Of a DNA stretch of 6,728 nucleotides, positions 1-4,659 are shown in pieces. The stretch's first letter is position 1; every line of letters begins with the position of its first letter. The translations under genes were made by a program, and so were the position numbers. Source of the DNA: AC-50 sp035640455 (GTDB lineage Bacteria > Actinomycetota > Thermoleophilia > Gaiellales > Gaiellaceae); the NCBI GenBank assembly GCA_035640455.1, contig DASQWB010000064.1, forward strand, positions 1 to 6,728, in the 5' to 3' direction. The notes beneath the pieces were generated by a model, which saw only the letters and a list, made by a program, of their open reading frames with translations, made no database searches and was not told where the DNA came from.

Positions 1-714
1 CGAGACGAGGAGCTTCCGATCGAGCTTCGCCAGGTCGAGGATCGGCGGCACGTAGCCCTCGTCGAGCGAGCGGAGCCCCATAACCGGGTCGCCGGGGAGC
101 GGCTCGGCCGCCGCGACGACGAGGTCGGGGAAGCTCTCGCGGAGCCGGTCACCGGTTCCCATGAGCGTGCCGCCGGTGCCGAGCCCCGCCACGAGCACGT
201 CGACGTGCTCGAGCGCCTCGGCGATCTCAGCTCCGGTGCCCTCGTAGTGCGCACGCGGATTCGCCTCGTTTCCGTATTGGAACGGCATGAAGTAGGACGG
301 GTCCCGTTCCGCCAGCTCGAGGGCGACGCGGACGGCGCCGTTCGACCCCTCCTCACCCGGCGAGAAGACGAGCTCGGCACCGAAGAGCTCGAGTAGGCGC
401 TTCCGCTCCTCGGTTGCGTTCGCGGGCATGATGCACGTGAGCGGGTAGCCCTTGAGCTTCGCCACGAGCGCGAGCGAGATGCCGGTGTTTCCGCTCGTCG
501 GCTCGAGGAGCCGCCGGCCGGGCTCGAGCTCGCCCGCGGCCTCGGCGGCCTCGATCATCGCCTTGGCGATGCGGTCCTTGATCGAGCCGGTTGGGTTCTG
601 GCCCTCGAGCTTCGCGTAGAGCCGGACAGACGGCTTCGGCGCGAGGCGGGGGAGCTCGACGAGCGGCGTATTGCCGACGAGGCCAAGCAGGCTAGTTGTC
701 GTCTTAAGTTCCAT
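1..714 (-). CDS. cysM: CysM-type cysteine synthase, 3' end cut by window edge
   Basis: PLP enzyme of the cysteine synthase family; the first 238 codons are visible, about three quarters of the usual 310-325 residues. The ATG at 712-714 opens a frame that stays open to base 1. Visible motifs: NPTGSIKDR with the PLP lysine at K46, the substrate loop PTSGNTG (72-78), and the PLP-phosphate loop GTGGT (179-183). Compared from memory with M. tuberculosis CysM, K46 matches its Lys51, and R215 in GLRSLDEGY matches Arg220, reported to give O-phosphoserine specificity. This favours the CysO-thiocarboxylate-using enzyme over an O-acetylserine/sulfide CysK. The gene is last in view of an operon with moeB-rhodanese and cysO, starting 23 bases after the cysO stop. 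The Shine-Dalgarno match is poor. The family is certain; the CysM subtype is a well-supported inference. Confidence 0.93.
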   Translation of the reverse strand, partial: MELKTTTSLLGLVGNTPLVELPRLAPKPSVRLYAKLEGQNPTGSIKDRIAKAMIEAAEAAGELEPGRRLLEPTSGNTGISLALVAKLKGYPLTCIMPANATEERKRLLELFGAELVFSPGEEGSNGAVRVALELAERDPSYFMPFQYGNEANPRAHYEGTGAEIAEALEHVDVLVAGLGTGGTLMGTGDRLRESFPDLVVAAAEPLPGDPVMGLRSLDEGYVPPILDLAKLDRKLLVS

Positions 715-737
715 CCCGAGCGAAGCGATGGGAGAAG

Positions 738-1022
738 CTAGACCCGCGGAAAATGCGCAGCATTTTCTGCGGATGAGCCACCGGCCATGGCGGGGAGGAG
801 GATGACCGTGGAATCATCCGCCACCGACGTTTCCAGGCCGTCCAGCGTGCGCACGTCCTCGCCCTCGACGTAGACGTTCGCGAACTCGAGCTTCCCCTCG
901 AGGGTCGGAAAGCGCGACGTGAGGTCGTCGAGCAGGTCGCGCACTGTGTCGCCCTCGGCGGTCACCTCGCGCGCGCCGCGCGTGTCCTCGCGCAGCGTCG
1001 GCGGGATGCGGACGACGGTCAC
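738..1022 (-). CDS. cysO: CysO-like ubiquitin-fold sulfur carrier with C-terminal extension
   Basis: Small ThiS/MoaD-type beta-grasp protein, 94 residues, starting at GTG (1020-1022). A TGA lies 15 bases upstream in frame and no better start exists. It resembles M. tuberculosis CysO along its length: N-terminal IPPTLR, central FANVYVEGEDVR (47-58), then VILLPAMAGG (73-82). In the family the Gly-Gly is the C-terminus, is adenylated by a MoeB/MoeZ-type E1 and becomes the thiocarboxylate that donates sulfur to CysM. Here G81-G82 are followed by 12 residues, SSAENAAHFPRV, before the TAG at 738-740, so the protein as encoded cannot be activated without cleavage. The tail comes from a palindrome (744-772). 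Its position between the E1-like gene and cysM supports the CysO assignment over a molybdopterin MoaD. The GGCGG upstream of the start is only a weak Shine-Dalgarno. Confidence 0.9.
   Translation of the reverse strand: MTVVRIPPTLREDTRGAREVTAEGDTVRDLLDDLTSRFPTLEGKLEFANVYVEGEDVRTLDGLETSVADDSTVILLPAMAGGSSAENAAHFPRV
744..772 (-). repeat. Compact palindrome encoding the CysO tail
   Basis: The arms are CCGCGGAAAATGC (744-756) and GCATTTTCTGCGG (760-772), separated by the 3-base loop GCA. Twelve of 13 positions pair; the exception is 749/768. The AT-rich core stands out against the surrounding GC-rich sequence. On the minus strand it lies in frame inside the last codons of cysO, after the Gly-Gly. 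No T-run follows, so an intrinsic terminator is unlikely. An inserted REP-like palindrome, or a processing or attenuation hairpin between cysO and cysM, are the options. Confidence 0.85.
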
Positions 1023-1065
1023 GCGTGCACCGCCAACTCACGCGCTCCAGGCCAGCGGCGCAGAC

Positions 1066-1092
1066 GGCCGAGCCGGCAAAGCCGGCACGGCC
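1066..1092 (-). repeat. Hairpin between moeB and cysO, distal
   Basis: Arms of 12 bases (1066-1077 and 1081-1092) flank the loop AAA. GGCCG pairs with CGGCC on the outside and GCCGGC with GCCGGC on the inside, with a single mismatch at 1071/1087. No T-run follows on either strand. The layout (outer clamp, one mismatch, self-complementary core, 3-base loop) matches the palindrome at 744-772 although the sequence differs. Confidence 0.8.
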
Positions 1093-1097
1093 TGAAA

Positions 1098-1119
1098 GCG
1101 GCATCGCAAGCGACGCCGC
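1098..1119 (-). repeat. Hairpin directly after the moeB stop codon
   Basis: GCGGC (1098-1102) pairs with GCCGC (1115-1119) and TCGC (1104-1107) with GCGA (1110-1113), with a mismatch at 1103/1114 and a nominal 2-base loop that would open to 4. It abuts the moeB stop and lies only 5 bases from the next hairpin. It could slow the polymerase or protect the 3' end of the moeB message, but lacks a terminator T-run. Confidence 0.65.
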
Positions 1120-2289
1120 TCACGCGTGCACCCCTGCGCAGAACTCGACGTAGTCGACGTACTCGGTGATCGTCGGGTCCTCGCCGCAGACAGGGCAGGA
1201 GGGGTTCTGCCGCAGCATCATCTCGTCGAAGGTGGTCGTCAGCGCGTCGAAGAGGAGCAGGCGCCCGACGAGCGGCTTGCCGATCCCGAGCAGCAGCTTG
1301 AGCGCCTCGTTCGCCTGCAGCGAGCCGATCACGCCCGGGAGCACACCGAGGACGCCGCCCTCCGCGCAGCTCGGCGCGAGCTCCGGCGGCGGCGGCTGCG
1401 GGAAGAGGCAGCGATAGCACGGTCCGTCACCGGGCTTGAAGACCGTCACCTGGCCCTCGAAGCGGTAGATCGAGCCGTGGACGACCGGGACGTCGTGCCA
1501 CACCGAAGCGTCGTTCACGAGGTAGCGAGTGGGGAAGTTGTCGGCGCCGTCGACGATCACGTCCCAGCCCTGGCCGAGGATCCGGTCGGCGTTCTCCGAG
1601 GTGAGCCGCTCGCGGAAGGTGACGACGTCGACGTCGGGATTCAGCGCCTCGATCGCGGCGCGCGCGGAGTCGACCTTCGGCGTGCCGAGGTCGCCCGTCC
1701 GGTGGACGACCTGGCGCTGGAGGTTCGACTCGTCGACGACGTCGGCGTCGACGATCCCGAGCCGCCCGACGCCCGCGGCCGCGAGGTAGAGCGACGCAGG
1801 CGAGCCGAGGCCGCCGGCACCGACGAGGAGCACGCTCGACTCGAGCAGCCTGAGCTGGCCTTCCTCGCCGACCTCGGGAATCAGGAGGTGGCGGCTGTAG
1901 CGCGTGCGCCGCTCGCGGTCGAGCGAGCGGTCGACCTGCGTCGGGAAGCCGTTCCGCTTCCAGTCGGTGAAGCCGCCGGCGAGGGAGCTCACATCCTCGT
2001 AGCCGAGCTCGCCGAGGGTCCGCGCCGCGAACGCCGAGCGCTCGCCGGCCGAGCAATAGACGACGATCGGGCGCTCGCGATCCGGGGCCGCCCGCTCGAT
2101 GCGCGACTCGAGCGAGCCGCGCGGAATGTGGATCGCCGCCGGAATGTGGCCCTCGTCCCACTCGTCTCGGCGGCGGACGTCGACGAGGAGCGGCGGCTCG
2201 CGCCCGTCGAGGAGCTCGCGCGCGGTCTGCGCGTCGATCTCGTCGATCTCCGCCTTGACGCGCTGCAGGAGCTCTCGGTAGCCAGCCAT
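1120..2289 (-). CDS. moeB: Rhodanese-MoeB/ThiF fusion, sulfur-carrier adenylyltransferase/sulfurtransferase
   Basis: Protein of 389 residues starting at ATG 2287-2289. It should adenylate the C-terminal glycine of a ubiquitin-fold carrier and transfer sulfur to it. Residues about 14-120 form a rhodanese domain: LLVDVRRRDEWDEGHIP and an active loop CSAGERS with the persulfide Cys at C79. Residues about 125-389 form the E1-like domain: GAGGLGS (157-163) for ATP, the stretch DESNLQRQ (186-193), K205, DGADNF (247-252), C308 in SCAEGG at the position of the acyl/persulfide cysteine of MOCS3/Uba4, and two zinc pairs, C291/C294 and C365/C368. All key residues are present. The rhodanese is N-terminal, the reverse of MoeZ, Uba4 and MOCS3. 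The neighbouring cysO and cysM make CysO the likely partner, though it could also serve MoaD. The start is supported by an immediately upstream promoter. Confidence 0.93.
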   Translation of the reverse strand: MAGYRELLQRVKAEIDEIDAQTARELLDGREPPLLVDVRRRDEWDEGHIPAAIHIPRGSLESRIERAAPDRERPIVVYCSAGERSAFAARTLGELGYEDVSSLAGGFTDWKRNGFPTQVDRSLDRERRTRYSRHLLIPEVGEEGQLRLLESSVLLVGAGGLGSPASLYLAAAGVGRLGIVDADVVDESNLQRQVVHRTGDLGTPKVDSARAAIEALNPDVDVVTFRERLTSENADRILGQGWDVIVDGADNFPTRYLVNDASVWHDVPVVHGSIYRFEGQVTVFKPGDGPCYRCLFPQPPPPELAPSCAEGGVLGVLPGVIGSLQANEALKLLLGIGKPLVGRLLLFDALTTTFDEMMLRQNPSCPVCGEDPTITEYVDYVEFCAGVHA

Positions 2290-2299
2290 TGGTATCGAA

Positions 2300-2327
2300 A
2301 GTATAGCGTCAGTATCGTCGCTGTCAT
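2300..2327 (-). promoter_or_regulatory. Near-consensus promoter for the moeB-cysO-cysM operon
   Basis: On the minus strand the -35 ATGACA (2322-2327) and -10 TATACT (2300-2305) are separated by 16 bases. Each is close to the sigma-70 consensus. Only 10 bases separate the -10 from the ATG at 2289, so the transcript should be leaderless or nearly so. This fits the lack of a Shine-Dalgarno before moeB. The -35 overlaps the start codon of the divergent gene. GTATCG occurs at 2292-2297 and 2312-2317, exactly 20 bases apart, and might be a regulator half-site pair. Confidence 0.65.
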
Positions 2328-3294
2328 GAGCCCACGCGGGAGGGTCGCCGTCGTCGTCTCGGTTCTCGCCGCGGTCGCTGCGGGAGCGACCGTCGGCGCC
2401 ACCGTCCTCATCTGGGGCGGCGACTCCCACGCCGCTCGCGAGTCGGTCGGGCTGCGTCCCGGCGCGCCGCCGTTTCTCCTCGACGAGCTCGGCGTGCGGG
2501 ACGACCGAGAGGCGCGGAAACTCCGGGGTGCGGCGCGCCTCTACGGCCGCGGCGAGCGGGCGGCGGCGGGGCGGCTCCTGGCCGGAGACCCGAGCCTCGA
2601 GGCTCGCGTCGGCGCCGCGCTCGCTCGCTGGCCGGGCGGCACGATCACGGAGCTCGATACGCTCGCGCGCGCGCACCCGCGGAACGCCTTCGTCAGGCTC
2701 CATCTCGGGCTCGCGTTCTATTGGGCGCGGCGCGGCTCGGACGCGAGAGAGGCCTGGGGCGAGGCGAAGCGCGCCGATCCCGACTCCGCGTCCGCGGTGC
2801 GCGCCGAGAGCCTGGCGCACCCGGAGTTCGCCCCGGGCCGCCCGACCTTCGTCCCGAGCTTCTCGCCGCCGCCCTTGCTGGCGCGACTGTCTCCGGCCCG
2901 CCAGCTCGCGGCACTCGCCCACGCCGCGCGAGGCGGCGGTGTGCGCGCCAAGCTGCTCTACGGCGTGGCGCTGCAGCGGCTCGAACGGCCGGTCTCCGCC
3001 GAGCGGCAGTACGCGGCCGCCGCGGCGCTCGCCCCACGCGACCCCGACGCGCGCGTCGCCGCCGCGGTCGGGCTCTTCGACAAGGATCGGCCGGCGCTCG
3101 CCTTCTCGCGGCTCGGCCCGCTCGTCAAGGTCTTCCCGCGCGCGCCGACCGTTCGCTTCCACCTGGGGCTCCTCCTGCTCTGGAGCGGGCAGGTCAAAGC
3201 CGCGAAGATGGAGCTTCGCCTCGCACGTGCGGAAGGGCCGCAAACGCCCTTGGGAAGGGAGGCGAGCGCCTTTTTGGCCCGTATCGGGCGCTAG
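2326..3294 (+). CDS. Membrane-anchored TPR-like helical-repeat protein, function unknown
   Basis: Protein of 322 residues starting at ATG 2326-2328, with no other plausible start nearby. A short basic N-terminus (MSPRGR) leads into a hydrophobic segment at about 7-30. It looks like an uncleaved signal anchor, with the rest outside the membrane. The remainder is alanine/arginine/leucine-rich helix pairs resembling tetratricopeptide repeats, clearest at 121-151 (AFVRLHLGLAFYWARRG then AREAWGEAKRADP), 206-240 and 274-303 (VRFHLGLLLLWSGQVKAAK). A proline-rich linker lies near 165-185. It has no cysteine and no catalytic motif. The family usually scaffolds protein interactions; no partner can be named. 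It is divergent from the cysteine operon, with only 36 bases between the two starts, so the two share a promoter region. No Shine-Dalgarno is visible. A TATAGC at 2302-2307 is a possible -10. Confidence 0.85.
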   Translation: MSPRGRVAVVVSVLAAVAAGATVGATVLIWGGDSHAARESVGLRPGAPPFLLDELGVRDDREARKLRGAARLYGRGERAAAGRLLAGDPSLEARVGAALARWPGGTITELDTLARAHPRNAFVRLHLGLAFYWARRGSDAREAWGEAKRADPDSASAVRAESLAHPEFAPGRPTFVPSFSPPPLLARLSPARQLAALAHAARGGGVRAKLLYGVALQRLERPVSAERQYAAAAALAPRDPDARVAAAVGLFDKDRPALAFSRLGPLVKVFPRAPTVRFHLGLLLLWSGQVKAAKMELRLARAEGPQTPLGREASAFLARIGR

Positions 3295-3311
3295 GACCGC
3301 CTGACACAAAG

Positions 3312-3329
3312 ATGGGCCATTCGGCCCAT
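3312..3329 (+). terminator. Hairpin after the TPR-like gene, possible terminator
   Basis: ATGGGCC (3312-3318) pairs perfectly with GGCCCAT (3323-3329) around a 4-base loop ATTC, 17 bases after the TPR-like stop codon. No run of T follows, so it is at best a non-canonical terminator. The rest of the 138-base gap before the sigma gene holds only the promoter and ribosome binding site described separately. Confidence 0.45.
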
Positions 3330-3376
3330 GGCGAAAAGAGCCTGCATTTGCCAGAGTGCCGCATCCGCGAAAGCCG

Positions 3377-3403
3377 TTGACGCCGTCTCGGAGGGGCTAG
3401 AGT
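3377..3403 (+). promoter_or_regulatory. Candidate promoter of the sigma-factor gene
   Basis: TTGACG (3377-3382) and TAGAGT (3398-3403, a TANNNT -10) are 15 bases apart, shorter than the preferred 17, and lie 30-55 bases before the GTG start. The -35 is good and the -10 moderate. The short spacer suggests a weak or activator-dependent promoter. Confidence 0.4.
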
Positions 3404-3410
3404 GAGACGG
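3383..3410 (+). promoter_or_regulatory. Inverted repeat overlapping the sigma-gene promoter, possible operator
   Basis: CCGTCTC (3383-3389) and GAGACGG (3404-3410) are perfect 7-base inverted arms with 14 bases between them. They sit directly after the -35 and directly after the -10, enclosing the -10. A dimeric regulator bound here would block the polymerase. If transcription starts upstream, it could instead be a 5' leader hairpin. No regulator is identified. Confidence 0.4.
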
Positions 3411-3418
3411 GGCAGCGA

Positions 3419-3427
3419 GGGAGGGGG
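3419..3427 (+). promoter_or_regulatory. Strong ribosome binding site of the sigma-factor gene
   Basis: GGGAGGGGG contains GGAGG 8 bases before the GTG at 3433. It is the best Shine-Dalgarno in the window and decides this start over a second in-frame GTG at 3442. Confidence 0.75.
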
Positions 3428-3432
3428 CAGCA

Positions 3433-4512
3433 GTGAGCGCAGTGGACGCGGTCGGGGTCAGGGCCGTCGGTGACCTGCTCGAAACCGACGAGGCGCGTGG
3501 CCTCCTCGAAGCCGCCCACGCCTCCGGCACGGTCAATGCAGACGAGATCGCGCTCGCGCTCGACGAGCTCGACCTCGACGCGACCCAGATCGACGACTTC
3601 TACCACGCTCTCGACGAGCTGCACGTCGACATCGTCGCGGCCGACCCGGCCGCCGAGGATCCGGTCCTCGACGACGAGACGCGCGAGGTCTCGACCGACT
3701 CGCTCCAGCTCTTCCTTAAGGACATCGGCCGCGTCGAGCTGCTCACGGCCGCCGAGGAAGTCGAGCTCGCGAAGCGGATCGAGCGCGGCGACCACGGCGC
3801 GAAGCAGCAGATGGTGGAGGCGAACCTCCGCCTCGTCGTCTCGATCGCCAAGAAGTACCGCAACCAGGGCCTGCCGTTCCTCGACCTGATCCAGGAGGGC
3901 ACGATCGGCCTCGTGCGCGCGGCGGAGAAGTTCGACTACCGCAAGGGCTTCAAGTTCTCGACCTATGCGACCTGGTGGATCCGCCAAGCGGTCGCCCGGG
4001 CCCTTGCCGACAAGGCCCGGACGATCCGCATGCCGGTCCACGTCGTCGAGAAGCTGAACAAGATCGTCCGCTCGGAGCGCAAGCTGCGCGCCGAGCTCGG
4101 CCGAGAGCCCTCCTCGCGCGAGATCGGCCGCGACCTGGATCTGGGCGCCGACGAGGTGGAGCAGATTCGCCGGAGCGCGCAGACGCCGGTCTCCCTCGAG
4201 AAGCCGGTCGGCGACGAGGAGGAGTCGGAGTTCGGGCACTTCCTCACCGACGAGACCGAGCCGCTTCCGGACGAGGCCGCCGAGGTCACGATGCGGAAGG
4301 AGACGCTGCGCGCGATCCTCGGCAGCCTCGCGCCGCGCGAGCGCCGCGTGCTCGAGCTGCGGTACGGCCTGGACGGCCAGCACCCGCGCACGCTCGACGA
4401 GGTCGGCCGGACGTTCAACGTCACGCGCGAGCGCATCCGGCAGATCGAGAACCAGAGCCTGAAGAAGCTCCGCGCCCTCGCGGACGCGCAGAAGCTGCGC
4501 GAAGTCGCTTAG
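3433..4512 (+). CDS. RpoD/SigA-like sigma-70 factor, primary or group 2
   Basis: Protein of 359 residues that directs RNA polymerase to -35/-10 promoters. An acidic N-terminus (about 1-85) resembles a short region 1.1. Region 1.2 starts at TDSLQLFLKDIGR (88-100). Region 2 spans about 123-195, with NLRLVVSIAKKYRNQG and the -10 recognition helix FDYRKGFKFSTYATWWIRQA (167-186). Region 3 spans about 197-275, and region 4 about 295-355, with PRERRVLELRYGLDG and the -35 helix VTRERIRQIENQSLKKLR (330-347). All core regions look intact. It is shorter than most actinobacterial primary sigma factors (often over 450 residues) because the N-terminus is small. It could be the housekeeping sigma factor or a paralogue; one window cannot decide. 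It starts at GTG 3433 after a strong ribosome binding site and is followed by a large hairpin. The neighbours do not hint at a specialised regulon. Confidence 0.93.
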   Translation: MSAVDAVGVRAVGDLLETDEARGLLEAAHASGTVNADEIALALDELDLDATQIDDFYHALDELHVDIVAADPAAEDPVLDDETREVSTDSLQLFLKDIGRVELLTAAEEVELAKRIERGDHGAKQQMVEANLRLVVSIAKKYRNQGLPFLDLIQEGTIGLVRAAEKFDYRKGFKFSTYATWWIRQAVARALADKARTIRMPVHVVEKLNKIVRSERKLRAELGREPSSREIGRDLDLGADEVEQIRRSAQTPVSLEKPVGDEEESEFGHFLTDETEPLPDEAAEVTMRKETLRAILGSLAPRERRVLELRYGLDGQHPRTLDEVGRTFNVTRERIRQIENQSLKKLRALADAQKLREVA

Positions 4513-4530
4513 CGCGAAGACTTTGGAGCC

Positions 4531-4567
4531 CGAGCCGTGTCGGGTGTCTGGACACCGACATGGCTTG
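4531..4567 (+). terminator. Large hairpin after the sigma-factor gene
   Basis: A stem of about 17 pairs begins 18 bases after the sigma stop. Left arm 4531-4548 and right arm 4551-4567 pair with two G-T wobbles (4532/4566, 4537/4561) and one bulged G at 4544. The loop is only 2 bases and would open to 4 in RNA. No T-run follows (GGCTTGTCC). Such strong stems without U-tracts occur at gene ends in high-GC actinobacteria, so a terminator or mRNA-stabilising role is plausible; a repeat element is the alternative. Confidence 0.6.
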
Positions 4568-4568
4568 T

Positions 4569-4618
4569 CCGGATGACTGTGACGCGGCCTGGCGGGCCAT
4601 GCCGGAGTGACTGTCACT
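4569..4618 (+). repeat. Imperfect direct repeat and small palindrome before the peptidase gene
   Basis: CCGGATGACTGTGAC (4569-4583) and CCGGAGTGACTGTCAC (4602-4617) are near-copies 33 bases apart, sharing CCGGA and TGACTGT. The second forms AGTGA-CTG-TCACT, a 5-pair hairpin at 4606-4618. With the preceding large hairpin, this fills most of the 147-base gap between the sigma and peptidase genes. No clear promoter for the peptidase was found there. Confidence 0.5.
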
Positions 4619-4659
4619 GGGACACGTAGAGGCAGGACCGTTGCGTAGACTCGCCCGCC

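Larger units (their letters stand above)
1019..1132. repeat. 13-bp direct repeats bounding the moeB-cysO junction
   Basis: TCACGCGTGCACC occurs at 1019-1031 and again at 1120-1132, offset by 101 bases. The right copy is the 3' end of the moeB-rhodanese gene with its stop. The left copy carries the cysO GTG start. Read on the minus strand, both are GGTGCACGCGTGA. The sequence before each copy is also similar: GAGTT followed by a 6-base length difference. This suggests either a target-site duplication or a duplicated gene end. Two hairpins lie between the copies. Confidence 0.8.

Noticed and set aside
205..396. Small plus-strand open frame within cysM
   Set aside because: It lies opposite conserved cysteine synthase sequence and shows no motif of its own.
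744..772. Rho-independent terminator between cysO and cysM
   Set aside because: The hairpin lacks a following T-run and lies inside coding sequence, with cysM starting 23 bases after the cysO stop.
738..1022. ThiS or molybdopterin MoaD identity for the small carrier
   Set aside because: The adjacent CysM with an O-phosphoserine-type arginine and the close match to CysO make cysteine synthesis more likely; no Moco or thiamine gene is present.
2255..2284. Plus-strand promoter for the TPR-like gene using TTGACG at 2255-2260
   Set aside because: No acceptable -10 lies at the right distance; the best is TAGCCA. The hexamer lies within moeB coding sequence.
1126..2325. Long open plus-strand frame opposite moeB, continuous with the TPR-like gene
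   Set aside because: It is the antisense of a clear rhodanese-MoeB gene, is made of arginine/valine/aspartate-rich low-complexity sequence and has no domain. Only the part from the ATG at 2326 looks like protein with a membrane anchor.
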